DNA of 64,000 bases from Flavobacteriales bacterium (GCA_016124845.1 WGMW01000022.1:1-64000); one strand, 5' to 3'; positions 8,242 through 18,785 are shown, counted from the first letter of the stretch. The notes: generated by a model not told the origin, from the sequence alone. Made by a program: numbers and translations.

Positions 8242-10977
8242 TTAAGCCGTGACCTTCAGGTTGGCGAATGCTTGATCCAATAGTTTTGCCTGCTCGGCTC
8301 GATGTCGCTGCCCGGAGCCTGTGGCTGGCGCACCAGAAGACGGACGCGAAACAAGTTCAAGGTCAACTTGGCGAAGCTTGCGCAACAGATGCGCCCAAGC
8401 GCCCATGTTGGCCGACTCTTCCTGAACCCAAACCCATTTGGCTTTTCCGTATTTCTCCTGAAGCTTAGCGATCTGCGTACGTGGTAGAGGGTCCAATTGC
8501 TCCAAACGAACGATGGCTACCTCTTCCGCGTTCAATTCCTCTTTCTTCTCAAGAAGGTCATAGTAAACCTTTCCCGTACACATGATCACGCGCTCCACTT
8601 TCTTCGGATCTGCAGTTGCATCATCGATCACTTCTTGGAAACGGCCAGAGGCCAATTCCTTCAGCGATGAAGTACAACGTGGATGGCGCAACAGGCTTTT
8701 CGGTGTGAACACGACCAACGGCTTGCGGAACTCACGCTTCATCTGTCTTCGAAGCACATGGAAGAAATTGGCTGGCGTGGTGCAGTTCACCATTTGCATG
8801 TTATCGTCTGCGCAAAGCATGAGGAAACGCTCCACGCGCGCGCTGCTGTGCTCTGCGCCCATGCCTTCGTAGCCGTGCGGCAACAGCATCACAATGCCGT
8901 TCATGCCTTTCCATTTCTCTTCAGCAGAGGAAATGAACTGGTCGATGATGATCTGCGCACCGTTGTTGAAATCACCGAACTGCGCTTCCCAGATGGTCAG
9001 GCAATTCGGGCAACCGAAGGCGTAACCGTAGTCGAAACCGAGCACGGCATATTCAGAAAGGAACGAGTTGTAAATGTTGAATTCTCCTTGGCCTTCGCCC
9101 AAGTGATCCAACGGCACATATTCCGCTCCTGAATCTTCAATTTTAAGTACGGCATGGCGGTGTGAGAACGTTCCGCGCTCCACATCCTGACCAGAAATAC
9201 GCACTTCGTGACCTTCTTTCAGAACGGAGCCATAAGCCAACAGTTCGGCCATGCCCCAATCCAATTTGTCGGTTTCAAAGACCATATTCTCACGATCTTT
9301 CAGGATCTTCTGCATTTTGCGGAACACCTTCACATCCTTCGGAATCGTGGTCAGCACCTTCGAAATTTCCTTCAGTGTGTTCTCCTCAACTCCCGTTTCG
9401 GGAGACACTTCAAAATCTTCCTTTTTCGCAAAGCGATAACCTTTCCACGTGTCTTCGAGGAACTGCGTTACTGTAGCTTTCTGCACTTCTTTCGACTCAT
9501 CCAAACGCTCTTGCAGCATCTTGCTGAAATCGGCTTCCATGTGTTTTACAAGATCGGCACCTACCACGCCAGATGAGGTCAATTGCTGGCTGTAAATGGC
9601 CAACGGATTCGGGTGCTTCGCGATGATGTCGTAAAGTTGAGGCTGTGTGAAACGAGGCTCATCGCCTTCGTTGTGGCCGTACTTGCGGTAGCAAAGCAGG
9701 TCCACAAACACATCGCTTTTGTATTTCTGACGGAACTTCATGGCCATACGAACCGTGTGAGCTACCGCTTCCACGTCATCTCCGTTCACGTGGAACACAG
9801 GAGAATGCGTCACTTTGGCCACATCCGTACAGTAAATGCTCGAGCGGCCATCCAGATAGTTGGTGGTAAAACCAACCTGGTTGTTGATGACGATATGAAT
9901 GGTTCCGCCCGCTTGGTAGCCATCGAGCTTGGCCATCTGAACTACTTCGTAAACCACGCCTTGTCCAGCCACGGCAGCATCGCCATGGATCAAGATCGGG
10001 CAAAGTCGGCTGTTATCACCTTTGAATTTTCGGTCGATCTTCGCTCTTGAAAGTCCTTCAACCACAGGGTCAACCGCCTCTAAGTGCGAAGGGTTGGGGC
10101 AAAGGTTCAACTTCACCTTTTTGCCATTGTCGCAGGTCATGTACGAAGTGTAACCCATGTGGTATTTCACATCGCCTTCGATGTCTGCGTCTTCGTAATC
10201 TTTCCCTTCAAATTCGGTGAAGATCTCTTTGTAGGTCTTGTTGAGAATGTTGGCCAACACGTTCAAACGACCGCGGTGCGCCATGCCCATTACGAATTCC
10301 TCTATTCCGAGCACGGCTCCTTCTTCCACAACCATGTCCAAAGCTGGAATGAGCGATTCGGCTCCTTCCAACGAGAAACGTTTCTGGCCTGTGAACTTCT
10401 TACCAAGAAACTCCTCAAAAAGTACTGCTTGACTGAGTTTTTTAAGCACTTGCTTCTTTTCCTCAAGCGAGAAATTCGGTTGGTTCTGGTTGCTTTCCAG
10501 CATCTTTTGCATCCACTCCAAAACCTCTGGTTTGCGGATGTACATGTACTCCACGCCAATGCTCTCGCAGTAGGTTTTCTCCAGATGCTGAATGATCTCT
10601 TTCAGGGTGGCTGCTCCGATACCGATCATCGTTCCCGCACGGAACGTTGTGTTGAGGTCATCATCGGTCAGCTCAAAGTTCTCTTTGGCCAACGTGGGCG
10701 AGTATTTTCTACGCTCACGAACGGGGTTGGTACGCGTAAAAAGGTGTCCGTTCTTTCGGTATGCATCGATCAGGTTGATGACATCGAACTCCTTCTTGAC
10801 GTTGGCTGGAATGCCAAAGGTCGCATCATCCTGGTCGTAAAGCTCTTGCGCAAAGTCGAAACCAGCGAAGAACTGTCGCCAGTCTTCTGATACGGATTCA
10901 GGGTCGGATTTGAACGATTGGTAAAGATGTTCCACAGCGGAAACATCCATGTTTGAGAGGTAGGAAAATTGATCCAT
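8242..10977 (-). CDS. sucA: 2-oxoglutarate dehydrogenase E1 component
   Basis: A 911-residue thiamine-diphosphate enzyme that decarboxylates 2-oxoglutarate and succinylates the lipoyl group of OdhB. The N-terminal peptide (SYLSNMDVSAVEHLYQSFK...WRQFFAGF) is the conserved segment that docks to the complex. The ThDP-binding core includes MGMAHRGRLNVLANIL, HGDAAVAGQGVVYE and HIVINNQVGFTT. The transketolase-like pyrimidine domain includes GTFSHRHAVL and VMLLPHGYEGMGAEHSSAR, and the C terminus has ESANMGAWAHL. Length is in the usual 900-950 range. It is transcribed ahead of odhB with an 89-base spacer after its stop, so one operon is likely. Confidence 0.96.
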   Translation of the reverse strand: MDQFSYLSNMDVSAVEHLYQSFKSDPESVSEDWRQFFAGFDFAQELYDQDDATFGIPANVKKEFDVINLIDAYRKNGHLFTRTNPVRERRKYSPTLAKENFELTDDDLNTTFRAGTMIGIGAATLKEIIQHLEKTYCESIGVEYMYIRKPEVLEWMQKMLESNQNQPNFSLEEKKQVLKKLSQAVLFEEFLGKKFTGQKRFSLEGAESLIPALDMVVEEGAVLGIEEFVMGMAHRGRLNVLANILNKTYKEIFTEFEGKDYEDADIEGDVKYHMGYTSYMTCDNGKKVKLNLCPNPSHLEAVDPVVEGLSRAKIDRKFKGDNSRLCPILIHGDAAVAGQGVVYEVVQMAKLDGYQAGGTIHIVINNQVGFTTNYLDGRSSIYCTDVAKVTHSPVFHVNGDDVEAVAHTVRMAMKFRQKYKSDVFVDLLCYRKYGHNEGDEPRFTQPQLYDIIAKHPNPLAIYSQQLTSSGVVGADLVKHMEADFSKMLQERLDESKEVQKATVTQFLEDTWKGYRFAKKEDFEVSPETGVEENTLKEISKVLTTIPKDVKVFRKMQKILKDRENMVFETDKLDWGMAELLAYGSVLKEGHEVRISGQDVERGTFSHRHAVLKIEDSGAEYVPLDHLGEGQGEFNIYNSFLSEYAVLGFDYGYAFGCPNCLTIWEAQFGDFNNGAQIIIDQFISSAEEKWKGMNGIVMLLPHGYEGMGAEHSSARVERFLMLCADDNMQMVNCTTPANFFHVLRRQMKREFRKPLVVFTPKSLLRHPRCTSSLKELASGRFQEVIDDATADPKKVERVIMCTGKVYYDLLEKKEELNAEEVAIVRLEQLDPLPRTQIAKLQEKYGKAKWVWVQEESANMGAWAHLLRKLRQVDLELVSRPSSGAPATGSGQRHRAEQAKLLDQAFANLKVTA

Positions 10978-11070
10978 TTACTCGGGGACGGTGCCTGTTC
11001 TTTTTTGTTGTGGCAAAAGTACGATTCTCAAAGCGGGTTAAGAATACGTTACCTTGACAAAACGCGAATT

Positions 11071-11451
11071 TCAGGGAAGTTGTTTACCTGAATAGTAATA
11101 ACGGATCACGACCTTTTGCAATTCGCGTTTCAGAATCAGGTCGGTGAGTTCGCGGATGGCGTCAAGGTTTTCATCATTACCGAACAGAATGCGTCTTACC
11201 TTGCTTTCGCTCAGATCAATACCGTAGATCAGATTCCAAAAGGTTTCGGTCTGGTTTTCGAGCATGTATTCGATCACAGGTTTGAGCTGATCGGTGAGTT
11301 CTTGGTAGGCGGTTTCGCCTTCGCCAGAAAATTCCACATCGAAACCCTGTAAGCGGAAATCCTTGTTGATCTGCGCCACAACTTCCTGTAGGAGGCCAAC
11401 GCTCCGTTCGTAGCGGTCGAAATCGGTTTTGGATAATGGCAGGTTTTCCAT
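11071..11451 (-). CDS. Conserved hypothetical protein, Bacteroidota-type
   Basis: A 126-residue protein, mostly helical, acidic in the middle, without signal peptide or membrane segment. I do not recognise a characterised family. It lies between the prenyl synthase and sucA on the same strand, 51 bases after the prenyl synthase stop, and is probably in that operon. The sequence ends ILKRELQKVVIRYYYSGKQLP. Codon use looks like its neighbours, so it is a real gene rather than a shadow. Function unknown. Confidence 0.7.
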   Translation of the reverse strand: MENLPLSKTDFDRYERSVGLLQEVVAQINKDFRLQGFDVEFSGEGETAYQELTDQLKPVIEYMLENQTETFWNLIYGIDLSESKVRRILFGNDENLDAIRELTDLILKRELQKVVIRYYYSGKQLP

Positions 11452-11502
11452 TCTTTGGCTGAGACCTTCAAGGTTTCCGAAACCTTGAAGGAAGGTCTGA
11501 GA

Positions 11503-12468
11503 TTATGATTCGCGGTGCATCAGCGCGTGGGTAAACCCTTTCAAAGTGGCGATCCACTCTTGGTTTCCATTCACTTTTTCGAGGTTTTCAATTCCTGAAT
11601 TGTAGAACTGCCACATGCGTTCTTCGGCCAATTGGCGGATGTTGAGTTTGTGGTAAATGGCCGTCACCGCCTCAACTTTTCCTTCATTACTTGAAGCAAG
11701 CCAATTCTTGAGTTCCAACGCATCGTTTCCTTCGGCCAATTCCATGGCTTTCAGCAGCAGGAAAGTCTTTTTGTTGGCGATGATGTCGCCTCCTTTCTGC
11801 TTTCCGACCTTGTTGCTTTCGCCATACACATCCAGAATGTCGTCCTGCAATTGGAAGGCGATTCCTGTGTTCAGTCCGAAATCGTACAGTAACTGCGATT
11901 GCTCTTCATTCGCACCACCAATGGTTGCACCGACTTTCAAACAAGCTGCTAAAAGCACAGCGGTTTTCAGTCGGATCATATTCAGATAATCATCGATGGA
12001 GACACGCTCCATTTGCTCAAAGTCCATGTCGAGTTGCTGCCCGTCACAAACCTCCAAAGCTGTACTGTTGAATACTCGAAGGATCGTTGCCAGCGCATCT
12101 TGCTTGGTCTCCAGCACATGCTGATACGCTTGGATCATCATGGCATCGCCAGAAAGAATGGCCACGTTGGCGTTCCATTTCCGATGCACGGTGGGTTTGC
12201 CTCTGCGCAGTGGCGCATCGTCCATAATATCGTCATGCAGCAGCGTGAAGTTGTGGAACAGCTCCATGCCAATGGCCGGGTGAACGGCATTCTCAATGGA
12301 TTCGCTGAAGATCTTGCAGCCGAGCAGTACCAACAGCGGTCGCATGCGCTTGCCGCTGTTGGCAAGTGTGTACGAAATGGGTTGGTAAAGATTTTTCGGC
12401 TCCGCAGGCATTTCCAGGCTGTTGATGACCTGTTCGATGCGCGATCTAAGCTCTTCGAGTTTCTGCAT
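11503..12468 (-). CDS. Polyprenyl (farnesyl/geranylgeranyl) diphosphate synthase
   Basis: A 321-residue trans-isoprenyl diphosphate synthase. The first aspartate-rich motif is LLHDDIMDDAPLRRGKPTVH and the second is FQLQDDILDVYGE; both bind Mg-diphosphate. GKRMRPLLVLL at about 35 is the usual IPP-binding region. The residues before the first motif (GMELFHNFTLLHDD) set product length; which of C15, C20 or longer is made cannot be decided here. The enzyme supplies precursors for quinones, lipids or undecaprenyl phosphate. Its start abuts the stop of the upstream epimerase (12468/12469), indicating coupled expression with sugar nucleotide genes. Confidence 0.92.
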   Translation of the reverse strand: MQKLEELRSRIEQVINSLEMPAEPKNLYQPISYTLANSGKRMRPLLVLLGCKIFSESIENAVHPAIGMELFHNFTLLHDDIMDDAPLRRGKPTVHRKWNANVAILSGDAMMIQAYQHVLETKQDALATILRVFNSTALEVCDGQQLDMDFEQMERVSIDDYLNMIRLKTAVLLAACLKVGATIGGANEEQSQLLYDFGLNTGIAFQLQDDILDVYGESNKVGKQKGGDIIANKKTFLLLKAMELAEGNDALELKNWLASSNEGKVEAVTAIYHKLNIRQLAEERMWQFYNSGIENLEKVNGNQEWIATLKGFTHALMHRES

Positions 12469-13434
12469 TTACTTGATCAGCGAAATGAACTGACCGCGTT
12501 GGATCACTTCTTTCAAGCCCTCTTTGAGCGGGGTCACCTCACGGTCGAGCAACACTTTCATCTTGCTTGTGTCGGGCAGTCTACGCGTCATATCACCTTC
12601 TTCCAAAGCAGGCAAATGAATCACCTTGGAACTGGAACCGGTTACATCAATAATGATGTTGGCGAGTTCGAGGATCGGCACTTCGATGTTGCCACCGATG
12701 TTCACCACATCATTCACGTACATGTCTTTGTAGAATGCGCCCACGCATGCATCCACGTTATCGTTGATGTAGCAGAACGTTCGTGTTTGCGAACCATCGC
12801 CATAGATGGTGATGTCCTGATTCTGCAATGCCATGGAAAGAAACCGTGAGATGACGAATTCCTTGCTCTGTTTCGGTCCGTAGGTATTGAAGAATCGGAA
12901 AATGGTGTACTCCAAACCGTATTCGCGGTGGAATGACTTCAAGTAAGCCTCGCCCACGTTCTTCACAATGGCGTACGGAAGCCGCGAGTTGAGCGGAGTG
13001 GTCTCTTCATTCTGCGGGAATTCAACAGGTTCTCCATAAACCTCAGAAGAACTTGAATAATACACGCGCTTTACGCCAGTATTCTTGCTCAGAGAAAGAA
13101 TGTTGTTGATGCCCGTAATGTCATTCAGCACCATTACAGGATTCTGCAACGTGCGCTTTACACCAACCACAGCAGCATAGTGGAACACGTAATCGAACGT
13201 GTAAGCGTAAAAGACACTCGAAATGTCCTTGTGGTCGTTCACATCGCACTTGATGAAACGGATGTTGTTGTGATCTGATTCGGGAACCTTTTTGATCGAT
13301 CCTGTGAGCAGATTATCGACAATGACCACGTAATTCTCGGGGTCTTTGGCCAATTTTTCCGCCACAGCGCTACCAATGAAACCAGCACCGCCCGTTACCA
13401 GGATCTTGTTCTTGATGTTTGCGGGATATCTCAT
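12469..13434 (-). CDS. NAD-dependent sugar epimerase/dehydratase
   Basis: A 321-residue extended short-chain dehydrogenase. It has the NAD-binding motif [18 protein letters not shown], an active-site [10 protein letters not shown] and Y(AIV)K in [13 protein letters not shown], plus [11 protein letters not shown] and a late [17 protein letters not shown]. These resemble UDP-glucose 4-epimerase, UDP-glucuronate decarboxylase and related nucleotide-sugar enzymes; the substrate cannot be fixed. It overlaps rfbA by 4 bases and abuts the prenyl synthase. An activated-sugar role for surface polysaccharide is likely, although the main polysaccharide locus lies 14 kb away. Confidence 0.85.
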   Translation of the reverse strand: MRYPANIKNKILVTGGAGFIGSAVAEKLAKDPENYVVIVDNLLTGSIKKVPESDHNNIRFIKCDVNDHKDISSVFYAYTFDYVFHYAAVVGVKRTLQNPVMVLNDITGINNILSLSKNTGVKRVYYSSSSEVYGEPVEFPQNEETTPLNSRLPYAIVKNVGEAYLKSFHREYGLEYTIFRFFNTYGPKQSKEFVISRFLSMALQNQDITIYGDGSQTRTFCYINDNVDACVGAFYKDMYVNDVVNIGGNIEVPILELANIIIDVTGSSSKVIHLPALEEGDMTRRLPDTSKMKVLLDREVTPLKEGLKEVIQRGQFISLIK

Positions 13435-14297
13435 TTCTGCTTGAGCAATTTCATCAGGTAATCTCCGTAACCACTTTTCTGTAGCGGCTCGGCAATGGTT
13501 TTCAATTGATCGGCCGTAATGAATTTCTGCCGATAGGCAACTTCTTCGATACAGCCAATGGCCAATCCCTGTCTCTCTTCAATTGTCTGAACGTACTGTC
13601 CTGCTTGCATCAGCGAAGCGAATGTTCCTGTATCCAACCAAGCAGTTCCACGGCCCAACAGGCCGACCTTCAGTTTGCCTTCAGCCAAATAGTGTTTGTT
13701 CACATCCGTGATCTCGTACTCGCCACGTGCACTCGGCTTCAGGTTCTTAGCTACTTCCACAACCGAATTATCGTAGAAATACAGTCCTGGAACGGCATAG
13801 TTCGACTTCGGCTCTTTCGGCTTTTCCTCAATTGTAAGGGCATTGAATTCCTTGTCGAATTCAACTACTCCGTAACGCTCAGGGTCACTTACGTGATAGG
13901 CGAAAACCACCCCACCATCGGGGTCATTCACAGATTTGAGCGTTTGCTCCAGTCCATGTCCGTAGAAGATGTTGTCGCCCAAAACCAGCGCTACTTTATC
14001 GTCTCCAATAAATTCCTCGCCAATTACAAATGCTTGGGCGAGGCCGTTCGGAACTTCCTGCACCTTATAGCTGAATTTGCAGCCGATCTGTTCTCCCGAA
14101 CCAAGCAGTCTTTCAAAGTTTGGAAGATCCTGCGGAGTCGAGATGATGAGAATTTCACGGATTCCCGCCAGCATCAATACGCTGAGCGGATAGTAGATCA
14201 TGGGTTTGTTGTAAACAGGCATCAGTTGCTTGCTCACCGCCAAGGTCAGCGGATGAAGCCTGGTGCCCGAGCCACCAGCGAGTATAATTCCTTTCAT
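13431..14297 (-). CDS. rfbA: Glucose-1-phosphate thymidylyltransferase
   Basis: A 288-residue nucleotidyltransferase making dTDP-glucose from dTTP and glucose 1-phosphate. The N terminus [18 protein letters not shown] is the signature nucleotide loop, followed by [22 protein letters not shown] and later VLGDNIFYG and EITDVN, all matching RmlA. Length is typical. It starts inside the end of the MMPL transporter (ATGA-type 4-base overlap) and overlaps the epimerase by 4 bases. No rmlB, rmlC or rmlD is present in the window, so rhamnose synthesis would need genes elsewhere. Confidence 0.95.
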   Translation of the reverse strand: MKGIILAGGSGTRLHPLTLAVSKQLMPVYNKPMIYYPLSVLMLAGIREILIISTPQDLPNFERLLGSGEQIGCKFSYKVQEVPNGLAQAFVIGEEFIGDDKVALVLGDNIFYGHGLEQTLKSVNDPDGGVVFAYHVSDPERYGVVEFDKEFNALTIEEKPKEPKSNYAVPGLYFYDNSVVEVAKNLKPSARGEYEITDVNKHYLAEGKLKVGLLGRGTAWLDTGTFASLMQAGQYVQTIEERQGLAIGCIEEVAYRQKFITADQLKTIAEPLQKSGYGDYLMKLLKQK

Positions 14298-16684
14298 GCA
14301 GAGTGGTTTTGAACGCTCAATTCTTTTTCAGGGTCATCTTCTGGGTCGTAAGAATCCAGATCTGCGTTTTTGAAGTATTTGATGGTCATCGACCGTTCCA
14401 AAGTTAGCAATAGAGACGGTAGAAGGATGAGATTTGAGAACATCGCGACTAACAGCGTAATTGATACCAGAAGCCCCAATGCCTTTGTTCCACCGAAGGT
14501 GCTCATGTTGAAGATGGAGAACCCGAAAAACAGCACAATGGATGTGTACGCCATGCTGATGCCAACTTCTCGCAAAGCAAGTATTACGCTACGCTTGATC
14601 TTCCAATTGTTGGCCTCCAGTTCCTGACGGTATTTCGCCAAGAAGTGAATGGTGTCATCCACCGAAATGCCGAACGCAATGCTGAAAACCAAGATGGTGG
14701 ATGGCTTGATGGTGATGCCCAAGAAACCCATCAATGCGCCTGTAAGAATGAGGGGAATGATGTTCGGGATGAGCGAAACCGCCACCATGCGCCAACTGCG
14801 GAACATGTACGCCATCAGCAAGGAGATGAGCACTACGGCAATTCCCAAACTCACAAATAGGTTTTTGACCAGATACTCGGTGCCGCGCAGGTAAACCACC
14901 GATGTTCCTGTGATGAGCGTTTTGTACTTCTCGGGATTGAAAATGCTGTCAACCTTGGGTTGAATTTCAGCCAGCAGATTCTCCAATTTTTCAGTTCCCA
15001 CATCCTTCATCTGAAAGCTGACACGCGTAACCTGCTGTGCGCTGTCGATGAAACTGTTCAGCAGTTCACGACCATTTCCAGTGTTACCGTTATTGGCGTA
15101 CGAAAGGATGAACCCGCGTTCGCTACCGTTCGGGAGGCTGTATTTGCTTGGCAGACCACCGTAATAGGCCTGTTTCAGCGATTTCACGATCTCGGCAATG
15201 CTCACCGCCCGCGAAAATTCGGGGTATTCGGCCATCGCTTCTTCCAATTGGTCAATGCGCTTCAGCGTAGCTGGAGAAATCGCCTTTCCTGGTTTCAGAG
15301 CGTTGATCTCGATCTCGAACGGCATCACTCCATTCAGGTGATCCTCAAAGAAGGCAAGGTCTTCCAACACGTGGTGACCTTTCGGAAAATCGTCCACGAT
15401 CTTGCCATCCGAAGTAATGAGTGTGATGCCGTAGATGCCCACAACCACCAGCGTTCCGAAGAACCAGTAAACACGCGTTCGGTAGGAGAGGACGATCTCA
15501 ATGATCTTGGAAATGAAGGTCTGTGAATACTTTCGGTCCAAGTGCTTCACGTGGCGCGCTTTCGGTCCTTTCAGGAAGCTGAAAACGATCGGCACCAACA
15601 GCAGCGAAAGCACGAAAATGCACATGATGGAAGCTGCGGCCACCACTCCGAATTCCTTCATCACCGAACTTTCCACAACCGTAAAAGTGGCGAAGCCTGC
15701 GGCCGTGGTGGCGTTGGTCAAAAGCGTGGCCTTACCCACCTTTCGCACCACGCGTTGCAGTCCTTTTATCTTGTTTCCGTGCAAGCGGTATTCTGTGTGG
15801 TATTTGTTCAGCAGGAAGATGCAATTGGCCACACCGATCACAATGATCAGCGGTGGAACAAGTCCCGTAAGAATGGATAGCTGAAAGCCGAGAATGGACA
15901 CAAAACCGATGGACCACAGCGAGCCGATGGCCACCACCAGCATGGCCACCATCACCACTTTGAACGAGCGGAAGAAAATGAACATGATAAGCGCGGTGAC
16001 AAGCAGCGCGTACAGAATGAACAGGAACATTTCCGACTCCACGATCTTGGCCAGCAGACTGCGGATGTACGGCATGCCCGAATAGCGCAATTTCGCTCCT
16101 AACCGACCTTCGTATTTCTCGCCTGTTTTGATGATCTGGTTGGTGAGCCCAACGCGCTTCTTGCTGTCCAGCACTTTGGCGTTCATCGTTATCGCCATCA
16201 CCGAGATGTGCGATTCATCATCCCAAAGCATTTTGTCGTAGAACTTGAGATCGATGATCTGCTGTTTGATGGAGTCCAATTCCGCCTGTGAGGTTGCTTC
16301 ACCGTCTTTCAGCAACTTGAAATCGAAGCGTTTCAGACTATCATTCCTAACCAAATGATAACATCGGGCAGAGGAGATCACCTGCTCAATTCCATCCAGA
16401 TTGCGGATGTCCTCGCCCAGTTCGTACCACGCATTGTAGATGTCTTTGGTAAAGAGTTTCTCCTGCTGAATGCCGATCACCAGCACATCGCCATCCTCTC
16501 CGAACTGCTTCTTAAAAGCCTTGTAATTGATCAGCGTGCTGTCCGTAGCAGGTAGCAGCGCAGCAAAATCATAGCGGATCTTGACCGAAGTGGCCATGTA
16601 TCCCATCAAAACCGTGATGAGGCCGATAACCACCAGAATGGCTATGCGGTTCTTAAGAATGATGTGCGCTACACGCTCCCACAT
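14294..16684 (-). CDS. MMPL/RND-family transporter
   Basis: A 796-residue membrane protein with the duplicated RND layout: one N-terminal helix ([18 protein letters not shown]), a periplasmic loop, six helices (about 220-390), a second helix plus loop, and a final group of helices. The [15 protein letters not shown] motif in the second half is the conserved charged helix of the MMPL/Patched type; the matching place in the first half reads [14 protein letters not shown], lacking the aspartates. Such proteins move lipids, hopanoids or other hydrophobic molecules using the proton gradient. The operon with rfbA, epimerase and prenyl synthase suggests an envelope component, but the cargo is unknown. 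Confidence 0.85.
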   Translation of the reverse strand: MWERVAHIILKNRIAILVVIGLITVLMGYMATSVKIRYDFAALLPATDSTLINYKAFKKQFGEDGDVLVIGIQQEKLFTKDIYNAWYELGEDIRNLDGIEQVISSARCYHLVRNDSLKRFDFKLLKDGEATSQAELDSIKQQIIDLKFYDKMLWDDESHISVMAITMNAKVLDSKKRVGLTNQIIKTGEKYEGRLGAKLRYSGMPYIRSLLAKIVESEMFLFILYALLVTALIMFIFFRSFKVVMVAMLVVAIGSLWSIGFVSILGFQLSILTGLVPPLIIVIGVANCIFLLNKYHTEYRLHGNKIKGLQRVVRKVGKATLLTNATTAAGFATFTVVESSVMKEFGVVAAASIMCIFVLSLLLVPIVFSFLKGPKARHVKHLDRKYSQTFISKIIEIVLSYRTRVYWFFGTLVVVGIYGITLITSDGKIVDDFPKGHHVLEDLAFFEDHLNGVMPFEIEINALKPGKAISPATLKRIDQLEEAMAEYPEFSRAVSIAEIVKSLKQAYYGGLPSKYSLPNGSERGFILSYANNGNTGNGRELLNSFIDSAQQVTRVSFQMKDVGTEKLENLLAEIQPKVDSIFNPEKYKTLITGTSVVYLRGTEYLVKNLFVSLGIAVVLISLLMAYMFRSWRMVAVSLIPNIIPLILTGALMGFLGITIKPSTILVFSIAFGISVDDTIHFLAKYRQELEANNWKIKRSVILALREVGISMAYTSIVLFFGFSIFNMSTFGGTKALGLLVSITLLVAMFSNLILLPSLLLTLERSMTIKYFKNADLDSYDPEDDPEKELSVQNHSA

Positions 16685-16820
16685 TTTCGCTACTGAAACT
16701 CAGTCTGTTGGTGGATTTTTTGGGGTTGCGAAGCTAAGAAAATCACGTAGCCAACGCAACGGATCTTGTCACACGAAAGACCGAACTGAAACTGCCTTTA
16801 ACCGAGGAAAGTCAATTCCT

Positions 16821-16828
16821 TACCTTCG
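16821..16828 (+). promoter_or_regulatory. Possible Bacteroidota -7 box (TACCTTCG)
   Basis: TACCTTCG resembles the Bacteroidota -7 element TAnnTTTG and sits 14 bases before the desaturase ATG. The same octamer precedes cysC at a similar distance (16 bases). No clear -33 TTG was found, so the call is tentative. Confidence 0.35.
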
Positions 16829-16834
16829 CGGCCA

Positions 16835-17884
16835 ATGCGCCACGTTTCCGAAATAGCCTTCACCGATCCGGTTTTCAAAGACCGTTCGGGTTCTGGTTTC
16901 ACCAAGTTCATGATGCGCTACATCCGCGATGAGCGCGATATCGTGTTCATTCACCTCATTCTCAAGATTCTGTTGGTGATCGTTCCGATCGCGGTGTATC
17001 TGTATCTGCCAGGAAGGTTCAATTGGTGGATTGCCTCGGCTTATTTGGCCATCAACTGGGCGTTCTTCACACCGCCCTACATTCTCATGCTTCATTGCAC
17101 CAGCCACCGGCCGCTGTTTCAGCGCAAGTACGATTGGATGAACAAGATCATTCCGTGGTTCTTGGGTCCGTTCTTTGGCGAAACGCCCGAAACGTATTTC
17201 GGCCATCACATGGGCATGCATCATCCAGAAAATAACCTGCGCGAAGACCTCAGTAGCACCATCGAGTACCAGCGCGACAGTTTTGGTGATTTCATGAAGT
17301 ATTTCCTACGGTTCTTCACCTTGGGAATGATTGATCTGACCAATTATTTCACACGGAAAAAGCGGTTCAAACTGCGCAAGAACACGGTGCTTGGCGAATT
17401 GAGCTGGTACGCGTTTGTAATTGCGATGAGTTTCGTGAACTGGCAAGCGACCTTGGCCGTTTTCATCATCCCGTTCGTATTCACGCGTTTTATGATGATG
17501 GCAGGAAACTGGGGACAGCACGCCTTTGTGGATGCCGATGCACCCGCGAACTGCTACCGCAACAGCATTACGTGCATTGAGGTCTCATACAACAAGCGGT
17601 GCTTCAACGATGGGTATCACATCATCCATCACATAAAACCCAGCATGCATTACACCGAAATGGCCAAGGAGTTCCGCGACCATTTGGATGACTATGCCCG
17701 CGAAAAGGCCATCGTGTTCGAAGGCATCGATTTCTTCATTGTGTGGTTCTTTCTTATGACGCACAATTACAAGGCGCTGGCCAAGCGGTTCGTTCGGTTG
17801 GATGATTCGCTGAAGACCGATGAAGACGTCATCGCCTTTCTGAAAAGCAGAACGAAGCGGCTGCCAGAAGATAAGTTGGTGTAA
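16835..17884 (+). CDS. Membrane fatty acid desaturase family protein
   Basis: A 349-residue membrane di-iron enzyme. The three histidine boxes are HCTSH at about 87-91, GHHMGMHH at about 123-130 and HIIHH at 262-266, the spacing expected for fatty acid desaturases and hydroxylases. Hydrophobic pairs lie at about 38-58, 66-86 and 195-220. It would use oxygen and a reduced electron donor to insert a double bond or hydroxyl in a lipid acyl chain, or act on a carotenoid. Exact substrate is unknown. It is transcribed divergently from the MMPL gene across a 150-base promoter region. Confidence 0.85.
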   Translation: MRHVSEIAFTDPVFKDRSGSGFTKFMMRYIRDERDIVFIHLILKILLVIVPIAVYLYLPGRFNWWIASAYLAINWAFFTPPYILMLHCTSHRPLFQRKYDWMNKIIPWFLGPFFGETPETYFGHHMGMHHPENNLREDLSSTIEYQRDSFGDFMKYFLRFFTLGMIDLTNYFTRKKRFKLRKNTVLGELSWYAFVIAMSFVNWQATLAVFIIPFVFTRFMMMAGNWGQHAFVDADAPANCYRNSITCIEVSYNKRCFNDGYHIIHHIKPSMHYTEMAKEFRDHLDDYAREKAIVFEGIDFFIVWFFLMTHNYKALAKRFVRLDDSLKTDEDVIAFLKSRTKRLPEDKLV

Positions 17885-17984
17885 GCCTCATTTCAGAATT
17901 CATTAATTCTTCACGGAAAACTGTAACACTCGTTGGTTGGCTTTGCCGTAAGATTGCATGACACAATCCTAAAAGAATGAAGCC

Positions 17985-18557
17985 ATGAAGAATGTGATCT
18001 TACTATTCAGCGTAGCCATTGCGCTCACTTTTTTGAATTCCTGCAAGAAGGATGAAACGGCCACAGGCGATTTCACGCTGACGAGCATTGCCGTTTCCAA
18101 CGGAGAACTTTTGGACGATTACAAGTGTGAGCAAAAAGTGAACGACATTGAGGCTTCGATTCCGCTTTCGTGGTCGAATGTTCCAGAAGGAACAGGCTCG
18201 TTGGCGGTATCGATGGTCCATTATCCCAACCCGAACGACCTTGCGCATCCGAACAGCTACCTCGTGCTTTGGGACATCGATCCATCGGTCACTTCTATCG
18301 CGCATGGCGCTGCCGATGATGGCCCGTGGTTCATGGGTTCGAACAAGGATGGTACGGCCATTTCCTACACTTCGCCCTGTTCGCCAGATGCTGGTTCGCA
18401 CGAATACACCATTACCATCTACGCACTTTCGGAAACGCCTGCAAGTCTTCCATCCAACAGTAGCATCGATGTGACGTACAACGTGCTGATGGACGCGATT
18501 TCAACCGTGACCATCGTGGATCAGGCTTCGCTCACATTTGTAAGCATCACGGAGTAA
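17985..18557 (+). CDS. PEBP (YbhB/YbcL-like) lipoprotein
   Basis: A 190-residue protein with an N-terminal lipoprotein signal (VAIALTFLNSC, lipid-accepting Cys20), so it should be anchored in an envelope membrane. The rest is a phosphatidylethanolamine-binding/Raf kinase inhibitor-like domain: IPLSWSNVPEGTGSLAVSMV, YLVLWDIDPS and the later DAGSHEYTITIYALS. Bacterial homologues are of unknown function. Spacing of about 100 bases from the desaturase suggests its own promoter. Confidence 0.85.
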   Translation: MKNVILLFSVAIALTFLNSCKKDETATGDFTLTSIAVSNGELLDDYKCEQKVNDIEASIPLSWSNVPEGTGSLAVSMVHYPNPNDLAHPNSYLVLWDIDPSVTSIAHGAADDGPWFMGSNKDGTAISYTSPCSPDAGSHEYTITIYALSETPASLPSNSSIDVTYNVLMDAISTVTIVDQASLTFVSITE

Positions 18558-18623
18558 GCGAAGTCGATCGATTCACCTTTTTGAGGTATTGCTTACCGCA
18601 GTTGGCACAGATATTTTTGGTCT

Positions 18624-18785
18624 GTGCAATCGAAACCGCAGCAAATAGATGAGGTACGGGAACCGTTCGCGTTCACGGATTTTCATGTTTTCGAGTTCAA
18701 GAAGAAGAAAAAGAAGCAGTGCTGCGAGAAGTACAAGCGCAAAGGCAAGCGTTGCGGTTCGTGTCCGCTGAAGAGTTGTGCTTAG
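18624..18785 (+). CDS. Small lysine/cysteine-rich protein
   Basis: A 53-codon frame with a GTG start candidate ends FEFKKKKKKQCCEKYKRKGKRCGSCPLKSCA. The tail has six Cys in CC, C..C and C patterns among many lysines, which looks like a small metal- or nucleic-acid-binding protein rather than chance. No ATG is in frame; the frame stays open back to about 18581, so the start is uncertain. The TAG at 18783 overlaps the stop of the convergent DUF1287 gene by 4 bases. I do not know the family for certain. Confidence 0.4.
   Translation: MQSKPQQIDEVREPFAFTDFHVFEFKKKKKKQCCEKYKRKGKRCGSCPLKSCA

Noticed and set aside
10084-10890. 268-codon plus-strand frame opposite sucA
   Set aside because: Antisense to the strongly conserved E1 gene; no start context and no recognisable domain.
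13506-14312. 268-codon plus-strand frame opposite rfbA
   Set aside because: Complementary to the conserved nucleotidyltransferase; composition is that of a shadow.
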